A stretch of DNA of 64,000 nt from a beta proteobacterium AAP99 (GCA_001295775.1 LJIA01000012.1:1-64000), one strand, 5' to 3'; positions 18,588-28,261 are shown, counted from the first letter of the stretch. Notes: generated by a model not told the origin, from the letters alone. A program made the numbers and translations.

Positions 18588-19370
18588 ATGGGCTTTCTTG
18601 CCGGCAAACGCCTTCTGATCACCGGTCTGCTGTCCAACCGCTCCATTGCCTATGGCATTGCCAGCGCGTGCAAGCGCGAGGGCGCCGAGCTGGCGTTTAC
18701 CTACGTCGGCGACCGCTTCAAGGACCGGATCACCGAATTCGCCCGCGAATTCGGCTCCGAGTTGGTGTTTGACTGCGACGTGGGCAGCGATGAGCAGATT
18801 GAGCGCGTGTTCAAGAACTTGTCTGCCACCTGGCCGACCTTCGACGGCTTCGTGCATGCCATCGGCTTTGCGCCGCGCGAGGCGATCGCCGGCGACTTCC
18901 TGGACGGCATCTCGCGCGAGGGTTTCCGCATTGCGCATGACATCTCTGCCTACAGCTTTCCGGCCATGGCCAAGGCAGCGGCGCCCATGCTCAATGACCG
19001 CGCTGCCCTGCTCACGCTGAGCTATCTAGGCGCCGTGTCAGTCGTGCCCAACTACAACACCATGGGTCTGGCCAAGGCGTCGCTGGAAGCCAGCGTGCGC
19101 TATCTCGCGAGTGCGCTCGGCCCCAAGGGCGTGCGCGTAAACGGCATTTCCGCAGGCCCCATCAAGACCCTGGCGGCCTCCGGCATCAAGGACTTCTCGA
19201 AGATCCTGCACTTTGTGCAAGCCCACGCGCCGCTGCGCCGCAACGTGACGATCGACGAAGTCGGCAACGTCGCAGCCTTCCTGCTGTCCGATCTGGCCAG
19301 CGCAGTGACCGGCGAAATCACCTACGTGGATGCGGGTTTCTCCACGGTCACGCCGGGCATGAGCGAATAA
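18588..19370 (+). CDS. fabI: Enoyl-[acyl-carrier-protein] reductase (NADH), FabI
   Basis: The 260-residue enzyme catalyses the last reduction in each round of type II fatty-acid elongation. It starts [20 protein letters not shown], the FabI nucleotide-binding turn. It contains LTLSYLGA and [10 protein letters not shown] with the catalytic Tyr156 and Lys163 in the Tyr-x6-Lys spacing found in E. coli FabI. The frame opens at 18555 but the family start is ATG 18588, preceded only by a weak GGA. It is divergent from the peptide importer and followed by two plus-strand genes of unrelated type. This FabI class is the target of triclosan and isoniazid-like inhibitors; no resistance change can be judged here. 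Confidence 0.97.
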   Translation: MGFLAGKRLLITGLLSNRSIAYGIASACKREGAELAFTYVGDRFKDRITEFAREFGSELVFDCDVGSDEQIERVFKNLSATWPTFDGFVHAIGFAPREAIAGDFLDGISREGFRIAHDISAYSFPAMAKAAAPMLNDRAALLTLSYLGAVSVVPNYNTMGLAKASLEASVRYLASALGPKGVRVNGISAGPIKTLAASGIKDFSKILHFVQAHAPLRRNVTIDEVGNVAAFLLSDLASAVTGEITYVDAGFSTVTPGMSE

Positions 19371-19507
19371 CGACGCGCGGCCGCAACGCACGGCCCCCAG
19401 CCAGAGTGAGCGGGAACTAACATTTCGCCAGTCTGTCTGCGCTCGGTCTGTCCACGTGGATGCGCTGACGGACGTTGTTCCCAAAAGAAGGATCAGGAGA
19501 CATGTTC

Positions 19508-20143
19508 ATGAAGCGTTTTCTCGCGGTCGCCGCGCTGTTTTCGGCTGCGCTGCTGAGTCAGCCGGTGCTGGCCCAGACCACTGAAGTCGATAAGGTGTCG
19601 CTCCCCAATGCCGCCACGGTGGGCGGCCAGAGCACCGTGCTCAACGGCATGGGCATGCGGACACGATTCAGCTTTCGGGTCTACGTCATCGGCCTGTATC
19701 TGCCCCGCAAGACCACCAACGCCCGCGAGGCGGTCACGATGCCCGGCGCCAAGCGGGTACACATGACCCTGCGCCGCGAAGTCAACAACCGTGAACTCGG
19801 CGACGCCTTCCTGAAGGGCATTCGCGACAACGTGCCGCCCGCAGAAATCCAGCGCCTGGGCGTGCAGCTCGTGCAGTTCGGCCAGTTCTTCGGCTCGATC
19901 CCGGCACTCAAGGCGGGCGACACCATCGTGCTCGATCTGCTGCCGGGCAAGGGCATGAACCTGATCATCAACGGCAAGCAGATCGGTGATGTGGCGGGTG
20001 ACGAGTTCAATTCCGCGCTGCTGCGCATCTGGCTGGGCGACAAGCCCGTGCAGCCTGACCTCAAGGATCTTCTGCTCGGCGTGCGCCCTGGGCAGAGCGC
20101 CCCCGCCGCCGCGCCGCAGCAGCAACCTGCCGAGCGCAACTGA
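19508..20143 (+). CDS. Secreted chalcone isomerase-fold protein (first of tandem pair)
   Basis: The 211-residue protein has a signal peptide (FLAVAALFSAALLSQPVLAQ) and a domain with VDKVSLPNAATVGGQ, LNGMGMRTRFSFRVYVIGLYLP and LGDAFLKGIRDN. This is the pattern of the bacterial chalcone isomerase-like family, whose role in bacteria is largely unknown. Proteins of this type are thought to bind lipids or fatty acids, which would suit the fabI neighbour, but that is inference. AGGAG lies 8 bases before ATG 19508 and only 2 before the in-frame ATG 19502, so 19508 is chosen. It ends in a Pro/Gln/Ala-rich tail. It is a clear paralogue of the next gene. Confidence 0.85.
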   Translation: MKRFLAVAALFSAALLSQPVLAQTTEVDKVSLPNAATVGGQSTVLNGMGMRTRFSFRVYVIGLYLPRKTTNAREAVTMPGAKRVHMTLRREVNNRELGDAFLKGIRDNVPPAEIQRLGVQLVQFGQFFGSIPALKAGDTIVLDLLPGKGMNLIINGKQIGDVAGDEFNSALLRIWLGDKPVQPDLKDLLLGVRPGQSAPAAAPQQQPAERN

Positions 20144-20170
20144 GCGGCCTGATCCATCTGTTCCGCTTGA

Positions 20171-20200
20171 TTCGGGGCGCCTTGAGCGCCCCGAATTCAT
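20171..20200 (+). terminator. Strong hairpin after the first chalcone isomerase-fold gene
   Basis: A perfect 10-bp stem, TTCGGGGCGC at 20171-20180 with GCGCCCCGAA at 20186-20195, has a five-base loop and is followed by the weak T-rich tail TTCATTTCC. Probably a terminator or attenuator between the two paralogous genes. Confidence 0.65.
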
Positions 20201-20334
20201 TTCCGGCGCAGGCGTGCTGACGACGTGTTGATGCCAGAAAAAGGGGATGAATGCTCCCTCTATTCACCCGGGTGGTGCCGCAGCGGCCCGATAAGCTCAC
20301 TGAGCCCCCGAAAAGCTCTAGAGGAGAGATCCAG

Positions 20335-20907
20335 ATGAAATACGTGTTTGCCGTGGCGCTGCTCGCGCTGGCCGCCATGCTCCCGCCCACCCGCGCCGCG
20401 GAACTGGAAGGCGTGAAGATTCCCGATCAAGTATCCGTCGCCGGCCAGTCGCTCAGCCTGAACGGTGCGGGCGTCCGCAGCCGCTTCGGCTTCAAGGTTT
20501 ACGTCGGCGGCCTCTACGTCCAGAAGAAGACCCAAAACCCTGCGGACATCTATGCTTCCAAGGGCGCCAAGCGAGTGCATCTCACGCTGCTGCGCGACCT
20601 GACCGCCAAGGACCTCGGCGAAGCCTTCCTGAAAGGCATTCGCGACAATCTCACGCCCGAAGAACTGCAAAAGGTGAGCACGCAGATCGTCCAGTTTGGC
20701 CAGATCTTCGCCACGATCCCGAGCGCCAAACCCGGCGATGTCGTGACTGTGGACTTCAACCCCTCGCGCGGCACTGTGGTGACCGCCATGGGCAAGGAAC
20801 AGGCCACCATCCCCGGCGACGAGTTCTATGACGCGCTTCTCAAGATCTGGCTAGGCAACAAGCCCGTTCAGGCCGATCTGAAGGACGCGATGCTGGGCAA
20901 GAAGTAA
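20335..20907 (+). CDS. Secreted chalcone isomerase-fold protein (second of tandem pair)
   Basis: The 190-residue protein has a signal peptide (FAVALLALAAMLPPTRAA) and the same domain as its neighbour: EGVKIPDQVSVAGQSLSLNG, GVRSRFGFKVYVGGLYV, LGEAFLKGIRDN and LLKIWLGNKPVQADLKDAML. The conserved blocks line up along the full length of both proteins, so this is an old tandem duplication. ATG 20335 has a clear GAGGAGAG upstream, while the open frame before it lacks one. The protein is expected in the periplasm; its ligand is unknown. Confidence 0.87.
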   Translation: MKYVFAVALLALAAMLPPTRAAELEGVKIPDQVSVAGQSLSLNGAGVRSRFGFKVYVGGLYVQKKTQNPADIYASKGAKRVHLTLLRDLTAKDLGEAFLKGIRDNLTPEELQKVSTQIVQFGQIFATIPSAKPGDVVTVDFNPSRGTVVTAMGKEQATIPGDEFYDALLKIWLGNKPVQADLKDAMLGKK

Positions 20908-20926
20908 GCGCACAGCCAGCAATGAC

Positions 20927-20954
20927 AACGGGCGACTATCGAGTCGCCCGTTTT
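20927..20954 (+). terminator. Rho-independent terminator after the second chalcone isomerase-fold gene
   Basis: An 11-bp perfect stem AACGGGCGACT (20927-20937) with AGTCGCCCGTT (20942-20952) and a 4-base loop runs into TTTTG. On the opposite strand the AA-rich side may also serve the convergent threonine ammonia-lyase gene that ends at 20980. Confidence 0.85.
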
Positions 20955-20979
20955 GCTTTGGACGGCGATCGTCGCCGAC

Positions 20980-22182
20980 TCAATGCACGCGCGCGTCAAA
21001 CCCCTCGGCGACGAGCGCAGCCACCAGCTCCTGGATGTGAGCCGCATTTCGCGTCTGAACGACCACATCCACTTCCGTGTACTGGGCAGACAGTGCCGTG
21101 AACGCGCGCTGGTGATGCACTTCCTCGATATTGGCGGAATTGTCCGCCAGCACGCGGGTCAAGCTCGCCAGTGCACCGGGCACATCGCGCACGCTCACCG
21201 TGATGCGCGCCAGCCGCCCCGAGCGCACCATGCCTCGCTCGATGATTCCGGCGAGCACCAGGGGGTCGATGTTCCCGCCACACAGGACCAGGCCGACACG
21301 CAGGCCGGTGAACAGCTCGCGGTGCGCGACCAGCGCAGCCAGCCCAGCCGCCCCCGCGCCTTCGACCACCGTCTTTTCGATTTCGAGCAGCATCAGGATG
21401 CTGCGCTCGATATCTGCCTCGGAGACCAGCACGCAGTCATCGACCAGATTGCGCACGATCTCCAGGTTGCCCGCGCCCGGCGACTTGACGGCGATGCCCT
21501 CGGCGATCGTCGCCGTGCCGCTCGCATGATCGGTACCGCGCTTGGCGTTGAACACCGCAGGAAAGCGCTCGGTCTGTACACCAAACATCTTGATGCCCGG
21601 CTTGAGCGCCTTCGCGGCCACGGCCATGCCGGCGATCATTCCACCACCGCCCACCGCGATCACCATCGCATCCAGATCCGGCTGCGCTGCCAGCATCTCC
21701 AGTGCAATGGTGCCCTGCCCTGCCGCGACCTGCGGGTCGTCGTAGGGGTGCACCAGAACGAAGCCCTGCTCGGCGACCAGACGCATGCCATGCTCGCGCG
21801 CATCGTCAAACGTGGCCCCGTGCAACACCACATTCGCGCCGAACGCCCTGGTGCGCTCCACCTTCACGGCGGGCGTGAACTTCGGCATGACGATCGTGGC
21901 CGGAATGCCCATGCGCTGCGCGTGATAGGCCACGCCCTGAGCGTGATTACCCGCGGAGACGGCGAGCACACCGCGACGGCGTTCCTCACCGCTCAGCTGA
22001 GCGAGCTTGTTGAGCGCGCCGCGCTCCTTGAAGCTTGCTGTGAACTGCAGGTTCTCGAACTTCAGAAAGACTTCGCAGCCGCAGATGTCCGATAGCGTGC
22101 GCGACGGGACAAACGGCGTGTCAAGGATGTGAGGCGACACGCGGGCCTGCGCGGAGTGGATGTCGTCAAGCGTCAATGCCAT
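20980..22182 (-). CDS. ilvA: Threonine ammonia-lyase (PLP-dependent) with C-terminal ACT domain
   Basis: The 400-residue enzyme converts threonine to 2-oxobutyrate and ammonia. The PLP lysine is Lys52 in FTASFKERGALNKL, the glycine-rich phosphate loop is AVGGGGMIAG, and a C-terminal ACT-type domain (RITVSVRDVPGALASLTRVL) could bind an allosteric amino acid. The single short ACT domain resembles the approx. 400-residue threonine lyases rather than the long biosynthetic IlvA of E. coli. The frame is open to 22464 but ATG 22182 starts the real protein. It follows an aminotransferase-fold gene by 16 bases and an AceE-type E1 gene, which suggests a catabolic route from threonine to propionyl-CoA. 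Confidence 0.93.
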   Translation of the reverse strand: MALTLDDIHSAQARVSPHILDTPFVPSRTLSDICGCEVFLKFENLQFTASFKERGALNKLAQLSGEERRRGVLAVSAGNHAQGVAYHAQRMGIPATIVMPKFTPAVKVERTRAFGANVVLHGATFDDAREHGMRLVAEQGFVLVHPYDDPQVAAGQGTIALEMLAAQPDLDAMVIAVGGGGMIAGMAVAAKALKPGIKMFGVQTERFPAVFNAKRGTDHASGTATIAEGIAVKSPGAGNLEIVRNLVDDCVLVSEADIERSILMLLEIEKTVVEGAGAAGLAALVAHRELFTGLRVGLVLCGGNIDPLVLAGIIERGMVRSGRLARITVSVRDVPGALASLTRVLADNSANIEEVHHQRAFTALSAQYTEVDVVVQTRNAAHIQELVAALVAEGFDARVH

Positions 22183-22198
22183 CGGCGGGATGTCCTGT

Positions 22199-23419
22199 TC
22201 AGAGGTGTCCGAGCGCATCCAGCAGGCGGGCAAAGTCGTTCGGGGTGTTGTAGACATGCGGCGAAACGCGGATGACGCTGCCGCGCACCGACACGTGGAT
22301 CCTGCGCTGGGCCAGAAGTGTACGGACTCGCTCCAGATCCGTCCCTTTCGGTGCTTGCAGACCGGCCAGAAGTGTACGGACTCGCTCCAGATCCGTCCCT
22401 TTCGGTGCTTGCAGACCGAAGAGGTTCGGCGCCCGTTCGGACTCGTCGGCGACGCGCCAGCCACGCGTTCGCACGCCTTCCACGAACGCTCGGGAGATGG
22501 CGCTCAGGTAGGTGCGAATCCTCGCGGCGCCACAGCCACTCATGTAGTCGAGCGCCGCTTCGAGCATGCCGATCAGCACCGGGTTTGCGCGGGTGCTGGA
22601 GTCGAAGCGCCGCATGCCGGGGGCATACGCGTCCTGGTAGTCCACCAAGCGCGCGAAATCCTGCGCGCCCTGACGCAAGAGCCAGCTCTGCTCCGTGGGC
22701 CGCCCTTGCTGCATGCGCGGCCCGTACCAGGCAAAGCCCAAGCCGTAGTTGCTGAGCATGGACTTGTAGCAGTGGGCCACCAGGGCGTCCGGCTGGACGG
22801 CATGCACGTCCAGCGGCATGACGCCGACGGTCTGGGTGGCATCAATGACGAACCATGCCCCCACCTCGCGTGCGCGCCGGCCGACGGCCGTCAGATCGAA
22901 CAAGGTTCCATCCGTCCAGTGTGCCTGCTCCATGGCCACGAGGACTGTGTCTGCATCAATCGCCTCGAGCAGCGCGGCGTTCCAGCGTGCGGCTCGCTGC
23001 TCACCGTTCGGTGCCGACACGACACGGAAGTGCGCACCCTGCGCGATCAGCGGCTGCCATGCGTAGATGTTGCTCGGGAACTGCTCTCCCAGCACCACGA
23101 TGTTCTGCCCGGCCCTCGCCTGAATCTGCGCAGCGACACACCCCAACCCCCAGGCGGCAGTCGGCACCAGTGCGATGGACTCGGCGTCGCCATTCACGAG
23201 GGTCGCACACTGCGCGCGCACGCGCTCTGCGGGCTCGAAGAAGTCCGCGGCGCCCAACTGCCACGGCTGCGCACGACGCGCCAGCGCTGCTGCGCCGGCA
23301 TCGCGCACTGCTCGGGGCAATGGCCCCATGTAGGCGCTGTTCAGATAGACGAGGTCTTCCGGCAGATCAAAATCCGCGCGCCGACACGTCAGTTGCCCTG
23401 GTTCCGAATTGGCTTGCAC
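22199..23419 (-). CDS. Class V aminotransferase-fold PLP enzyme
   Basis: The protein of about 406 residues has the class V aminotransferase fold: YLNSAYMGPLP near the start, the PLP-ring aspartate in VIDATQTVGV, and the Schiff-base lysine in AHCYKSMLSN. Relatives include cysteine desulfurase/selenocysteine lyase and isopenicillin N epimerase-like enzymes. The substrate is not evident. The longest frame starts at a GTG at 23476, but GTG 23419 has GGGAGG 6 bases upstream and is preferred. An exact in-frame 54-bp tandem duplication near the C-terminus repeats 18 residues (GLQAPKGTDLERVRTLLA). It lies between the E1 gene and the threonine lyase gene, probably in one operon. Confidence 0.85.
   Translation of the reverse strand: MQANSEPGQLTCRRADFDLPEDLVYLNSAYMGPLPRAVRDAGAAALARRAQPWQLGAADFFEPAERVRAQCATLVNGDAESIALVPTAAWGLGCVAAQIQARAGQNIVVLGEQFPSNIYAWQPLIAQGAHFRVVSAPNGEQRAARWNAALLEAIDADTVLVAMEQAHWTDGTLFDLTAVGRRAREVGAWFVIDATQTVGVMPLDVHAVQPDALVAHCYKSMLSNYGLGFAWYGPRMQQGRPTEQSWLLRQGAQDFARLVDYQDAYAPGMRRFDSSTRANPVLIGMLEAALDYMSGCGAARIRTYLSAISRAFVEGVRTRGWRVADESERAPNLFGLQAPKGTDLERVRTLLAGLQAPKGTDLERVRTLLAQRRIHVSVRGSVIRVSPHVYNTPNDFARLLDALGHL
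22310..22417 (-). repeat. Perfect 54-bp tandem duplication inside the aminotransferase gene
   Basis: The unit 22310-22363 is repeated exactly at 22364-22417, and one further base also matches. 54 is a multiple of three, so the frame is kept and 18 residues are doubled. The absence of any mismatch suggests the duplication is recent. Confidence 0.95.
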
Positions 23420-23509
23420 GCTGGGCCTCCCACACACTGCATGAGCGGGGGATTCTGCGTCACCGAAGTTCGGCACCGGCCCGGCACTTTTCCGACACAG
23501 TGGTCCGGG

Positions 23510-26185
23510 TTACACCGTCCACGGCGCGGGTCGACTCAGATCCAGATCGAGCACGCGAGCCGCGTCCGCGAGCTTCGCGCCGGGCCAATCCAGCGCGTAC
23601 AACGCCGAGTACGCGATCCAGCGCGCGTCGATCTCGAAGAAGTCGCGCAGCCGCGCCCGGGTGTCGCTCCTGCCAAAGCCATCACAACCCAGCGTGACAT
23701 AGGGTGCACGGATGGCGCCACGAATGCTTTCCGGCACAGCGCGAACGTAGTCAGCCGCCGCAATCACGGGCACCGACCCAGCGAGTTGCTGCTCCACCCA
23801 GGACGGCGCGGACGGCTGGCCCAGACGCCGCGCGCGCTCCTGCAGTATCCAGTCGCGCGCGAGCAGAGACCAGCTGGTGACTGAGTACACCGCGGCGCAC
23901 ACATCAAAGTGCCGGGCGAGAAGATCGGCAGCCTCGCGCACCAGAGCAAGCGTTGCGCCACTTCCCAGAAGGCGTGCATGGGCATCGGCCGCGCCTGCAG
24001 TGCAGTACATGCCTCGCAGCACACCATCGGCGGCACCGTCCGGTAGATCCGGCTGCGGCAGGTTTTCGTTGGTGACCGTGAGATAGAAGAACTCATCGCG
24101 CTGTTGCTCGAGGATCGAGCGCATGGCGTCGTCCAGGATCACGGCGAGTTCCGCGGCGGTTGCCGGGTCATAGGCTCGGCAGTTGGGGATCGTTGCAGCC
24201 ACCAGATGGGACGTGCCATCCTGGTGCTGCAAGCCCTCGCCGGCCAGCGTGGTCCGCCCGCTGGTGGCCCCCACCAGAATGCCCCGCGCGCGCTGGTCAG
24301 CCGCGGCCCAGATCTGATCGCCCACGCGCTGGAATCCGAACACGCTGTAGTAGATGTAGATCGGCAGCATGGCCAGGCCGTGCGTCGCGTAGCTGGTCGC
24401 GGCCGCGGTCCATGAAGCGAGCGCACCGGCTTCGGTGATCCCCTCTTCCAGGATCTGCCCGTCCGTCGCCTCGCGGTAGAACATCACCGTGCCAATGTCC
24501 TCGGGCTCGTACTGCTGCCCCTTCGGGCTGTAGATGCCAGCCTGCCGGAACATGGCCTGCATGCCGAAAGTGCGCGCCTCGTCGGCCACGATGGGCACCA
24601 TGCGCGGCCCGAGCTCGGCGTCCTTGATGAGCGTGCCCATCATGCGCACGAGCGCCATGGTGCTGCTCATTTCCTTGCCGTCTGCCTTCAAGGCGAAGCC
24701 GCCATAGCTCTCCAGCGCGGGTACGGTGACGCGGGGGCACAACGCAGTGCGTTGCGGCAAGGCGCCGCCAAGCCGGGTGCGCTGGGCGCGCAAGTAGCGC
24801 ATTTCGGCGCTGTCCTCGGCTGGGCGGTAGAACTGCAGCGCTTCACACTGGGCGTCCGAAAGCGGCAGGTTGAAGCGGGTGCGAAACGCCTTCACCGCGT
24901 CGTCATCGAGCTTCTTTTGCTGGTGGGTGGTCATCTTGCCCTGCCCGGCCTCACCCATGCCGTAGCCCTTCTTGGTCTGAGCCAGTACCACGCAGGGCTG
25001 CCCCACGGTTTGCGCCGCAGCATGGAAGGCGGCGTAGATCTTGCGGATGTCGTGCCCGCCGCGCTTGAGCCGGTCAATCTCGTCATCGGTCATGCTCGCA
25101 GCCAAGGCGGCCAGCGCCGGGGTCTGCCCGAAGAACTTCTCGCGGTTGAAAGCGCCATCGTTGGCCGCGAAGGTCTGCAGCTGCCCGTCCACGATCCTGG
25201 AGAATGCATCTACCAGCGCACCTGTCTTGTCACGCGCAAAGAGCGCATCCCAATCGCTGCCCCAGACCAGCTTGATGACCCGCCAGCCCGCGCCTTTGAA
25301 CAGGCCTTCCAGTTCGTCGATGATGCGACCGTTGCCGCGCACCGGGCCATCCAGGCGCTGCAGGTTGCAATTGATGATCCAGGTCAGGTTGTCCAGTCCT
25401 TCGCGCGCCGCCAGCGTGAGCGCCGCCATGGACTCCGGCTCATCCATCTCGCCATCGCCAAAGAAGCCCCAGACGCGCCGGCCGCTCGTGTCGAGCAGCT
25501 TTCGATCACGCAGATAGCGCATGAAGCGGGCCGAGTAGATCGAGTTGATCGGGCCGATCCCCATCGAGCCGGTCGGAAACTGCCAGAAGTCCGGCGCCAG
25601 CCAGGGATGTGGGTAGCTGGGCAGCGGATGCAATCCCTTGGCACGGGCCGCAATCTCCTGCCGATAGTGCGCAAGGTCGTCGGCGCTCAACCGGCCCTCG
25701 ACGAAGGCCCTCGCGTAGACCCCGGGCGCCGAGTGCGGCTGCAGGAAGACGATGTCGCCGAGCTGTTCTGCCGCGCGGCCACGAAAGAAGTGGTTGAAGC
25801 CGACTTCGAACAGATCGGCGCCGCTTGCGTACGAGGCGATGTGCCCGCCCAGTTCACCGCTGACGCGGTTGGCATGCACCACCATCGCCAGCGCGTTCCA
25901 GCGCATGATCGAGCTCAGGCGCTCCTCGATCGTCAGATTGCCCGGAAACACGGGCTCGGCCGAGGGCGCAATCGTATTCACGTAGGGCGAGGCAAGCAGC
26001 TGCGTCGCCTCGGACTCCACGCCGAGCGTACGGGCATGCGCGAGCACCGCGTCGAGCACGAAGCTTGCACGCTGAAGTCCGGCCGCGGCCACGAGACCTT
26101 CCAGCGCCTGCTTCCACTCCAGTGTTTCCGCCGGATCGAGGTCCACCGTGGTCAGGACAGAGTCTGGCAGCTTGGGCATGTTCAT
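23510..26185 (-). CDS. aceE: Homodimeric AceE-type 2-oxo acid dehydrogenase E1 (pyruvate or 2-oxobutyrate)
   Basis: The 891-residue protein is a full-length homodimeric E1 that uses thiamine diphosphate to decarboxylate a 2-oxo acid. The cofactor motif GDGEMDEPES followed by INCNLQRLDGPVRGN is the AceE signature. The start ATG 26185 (or 26179) is chosen over an open frame to 26233, though no strong ribosome site is visible. No E2 or E3 gene is nearby, so it may be a paralogue of a main aceE elsewhere. Next to threonine lyase it could act on 2-oxobutyrate, like the MdeB enzyme linked to methionine gamma-lyase in Pseudomonas. That role is inferred from the neighbours. Confidence 0.9.
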   Translation of the reverse strand: MNMPKLPDSVLTTVDLDPAETLEWKQALEGLVAAAGLQRASFVLDAVLAHARTLGVESEATQLLASPYVNTIAPSAEPVFPGNLTIEERLSSIMRWNALAMVVHANRVSGELGGHIASYASGADLFEVGFNHFFRGRAAEQLGDIVFLQPHSAPGVYARAFVEGRLSADDLAHYRQEIAARAKGLHPLPSYPHPWLAPDFWQFPTGSMGIGPINSIYSARFMRYLRDRKLLDTSGRRVWGFFGDGEMDEPESMAALTLAAREGLDNLTWIINCNLQRLDGPVRGNGRIIDELEGLFKGAGWRVIKLVWGSDWDALFARDKTGALVDAFSRIVDGQLQTFAANDGAFNREKFFGQTPALAALAASMTDDEIDRLKRGGHDIRKIYAAFHAAAQTVGQPCVVLAQTKKGYGMGEAGQGKMTTHQQKKLDDDAVKAFRTRFNLPLSDAQCEALQFYRPAEDSAEMRYLRAQRTRLGGALPQRTALCPRVTVPALESYGGFALKADGKEMSSTMALVRMMGTLIKDAELGPRMVPIVADEARTFGMQAMFRQAGIYSPKGQQYEPEDIGTVMFYREATDGQILEEGITEAGALASWTAAATSYATHGLAMLPIYIYYSVFGFQRVGDQIWAAADQRARGILVGATSGRTTLAGEGLQHQDGTSHLVAATIPNCRAYDPATAAELAVILDDAMRSILEQQRDEFFYLTVTNENLPQPDLPDGAADGVLRGMYCTAGAADAHARLLGSGATLALVREAADLLARHFDVCAAVYSVTSWSLLARDWILQERARRLGQPSAPSWVEQQLAGSVPVIAAADYVRAVPESIRGAIRAPYVTLGCDGFGRSDTRARLRDFFEIDARWIAYSALYALDWPGAKLADAARVLDLDLSRPAPWTV

Positions 26186-26423
26186 GGTCAGGCGAAATTG
26201 GGGCCGAATAGGGAGACACTCTACGCTTGTCACGCAAGCCGCGCGCGATGCGCACTGAGCGTTAATCCCATGCTGCGGCAGCGCGTCTGCGCTTGAGAAT
26301 CGCGACGTGACGAATTAAACAATCGCTTGGCCCATCTGGTTTGCCGATGCCCACAACGAGCGCGCGCTTCCGCAGCGCCAGCCACGCCTGAGTTCCACAC
26401 CGCTTTCCGAACCCATTCACTTC

Positions 26424-28256
26424 ATGCTGCGCGCCTACAACGAACATACTGGCCTGGATCGTCGCGCGTGGTTCCTTCGCGTCGCCTGCATCTGCATTGC
26501 GCTTGCAGCGGTCGGATTGAACACGGCCTATGTCATTGAAGGCGCGTTTGACGCACGGCGAGTGAGCGTCAATGTGTTCATGCTCACTGTCGTTGCCCTG
26601 ACCTGGGTGGCGCAGGCGCGCGGGCACCACCGGCTTGCCTCCGCCATCCTGCTGATCAGCATCACAGCGGCGATTGGCGTGCTGTCTGCCGTCAATGGCG
26701 GTTTCCGGGCGCCAGTGGCCTGGGCGTTTCTTCCTCTCATTGCATTTGCCGGCTGGATGCTCGGCGGCCGCTGGGCGACGGGCACCTTCATCGCCGTGGT
26801 GCTCATTCTGCTGGCTCTGTTCGGCATGGAGGCCACCAACTCGCTGCCGCCGCAGGCGCCCGGTTCCATCCGGGTGCAGATCGTCGTGACCCTGTTCATG
26901 CTGAGCCTGGGGTGCCTGCTGTTCCTGCTGATCGGCCGTGACATGACTGCCGGTCTGCGCGCCGCCAGCGAGCTGCGCGAAGCACTGCGCAGCGCCAATG
27001 AAGCGCTCGAGGTCAAGGTGGCCGACCGGACCCGTGATCTGGAAGCCGCCAAGAACCTCGCCGAGGTCGCGAGCCGGGCGAAGGGCGCGTTCCTCGCCAA
27101 CATGAGCCACGAGATCCGCACGCCGATGAATGCCATCGTCGGCTTTTCGCAGATCCTGCTGCGCGGCGATCTGCCGCCTGCAGCTCGGGGCCAGGTGCAG
27201 CACATGGTGCAAGCCGCGGACCATCTGCTGCTTCTCATCAACGATGTGCTCGATATCTCGAAGATCGAGAGCGGCAAGCTGGTGCTCGAGCCGACGGCGT
27301 TCGATCTGCGCGCGCTCTTCTCCCGCTTGCTGGTGCTCGTGGAAACCAACGCCCGTGCCAAGAAGCTCGGCCTGTATCACGAGATCGAAGACGAAGTACC
27401 GCGCTGGGTGGTGGGCGATCCCACGCGGCTGACCCAGATCCTGCTGAACTTCCTGGGCAATGCCGTCAAGTTCACTGAATCAGGCGCGATCATCCTGCGC
27501 TGCAGCGTGCAGACGCGCGACGCAGACGGCGTCACCCTGCGTTTCGAGGTGCAGGACACCGGCGTCGGCATCCCGCTCGACGCGCAGGCACGGATTTTCC
27601 AGCCGTTCGAGCAGGCCGACCCGTCAAGCACGCGCGGCTACGGTGGCACCGGCCTGGGTCTGTCCATCAGCCGCCAGCTGGCGCAGATGATGGGTGGGAG
27701 CGTCGGCGTGGAGAGCGCGGTCGGCCGCGGCAGCCTCTTCTGGGCCACAGCCCGTCTGGGCTTGAGCGAAGCGCTCGCGTCTGGTCCAGCCGGAGCGACC
27801 AGCCTCTCCGAACCCGAGCGCCTGTTCTTCGCGCCGGAACGCATCCTGCGCCACCACTTCAGAAACAGCCGCATTCTTTTGGTGGAAGACAATGAAGTGA
27901 ACCGGCTCGTTGCAAGCTCTCAGCTTGCGCTCGTGGGGCTCGGCGTGACGGAGGCGCACAACGGTGCCGAGGCCGTGAAGCTGTGCGAGCAGCAGCGCTT
28001 TGATCTGATCCTGATGGACCTGCACATGCCGGTCATGGACGGCCAGACGGCCACGCGTGCCATTCGGCAGCTGCCCGAACATGCCGATACACCGATCATT
28101 GCGCTCACAGCCGACGCATTTTCCGAGGACCGGCAGCGCAGCCTCGACGCCGGGATGAACGACCATCTGGCCAAGCCGATCACGCCGGACACCTTCTATC
28201 CGCGCCTGCTGCGCTGGCTGTCTGCCAAGCGCCCCGAAGTGCTGCTGCCCGGTTGA
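26424..28256 (+). CDS. Hybrid sensor histidine kinase with six membrane helices and receiver domain
   Basis: The 610-residue protein has about six hydrophobic helices (residues 15-170) with little periplasmic sequence and a coiled-coil linker (175-215). A HisKA domain follows with His229 in [11 protein letters not shown], then a HATPase domain with DTGVGIP and [19 protein letters not shown]. The C-terminal receiver begins [12 protein letters not shown] and has a phosphoacceptor aspartate near 532 in [11 protein letters not shown]. The membrane part resembles a 5TM/MASE-like integral sensor with an unknown signal. No response regulator with an output domain is adjacent, so its partner must be elsewhere. 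It is divergent from the E1 gene and convergent with a GAF-like gene 5 bases beyond its stop. Confidence 0.93.
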   Translation: MLRAYNEHTGLDRRAWFLRVACICIALAAVGLNTAYVIEGAFDARRVSVNVFMLTVVALTWVAQARGHHRLASAILLISITAAIGVLSAVNGGFRAPVAWAFLPLIAFAGWMLGGRWATGTFIAVVLILLALFGMEATNSLPPQAPGSIRVQIVVTLFMLSLGCLLFLLIGRDMTAGLRAASELREALRSANEALEVKVADRTRDLEAAKNLAEVASRAKGAFLANMSHEIRTPMNAIVGFSQILLRGDLPPAARGQVQHMVQAADHLLLLINDVLDISKIESGKLVLEPTAFDLRALFSRLLVLVETNARAKKLGLYHEIEDEVPRWVVGDPTRLTQILLNFLGNAVKFTESGAIILRCSVQTRDADGVTLRFEVQDTGVGIPLDAQARIFQPFEQADPSSTRGYGGTGLGLSISRQLAQMMGGSVGVESAVGRGSLFWATARLGLSEALASGPAGATSLSEPERLFFAPERILRHHFRNSRILLVEDNEVNRLVASSQLALVGLGVTEAHNGAEAVKLCEQQRFDLILMDLHMPVMDGQTATRAIRQLPEHADTPIIALTADAFSEDRQRSLDAGMNDHLAKPITPDTFYPRLLRWLSAKRPEVLLPG

Positions 28257-28261
28257 AGTGA

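Noticed and set aside
22310-22417. Direct repeats considered as a CRISPR-like array
   Set aside because: Only two units, directly adjacent without spacers and in frame inside a gene; it is a tandem duplication.
24752-26296. A 514-codon open frame opposite the AceE-type gene
   Set aside because: Antisense shadow with no recognisable domain.
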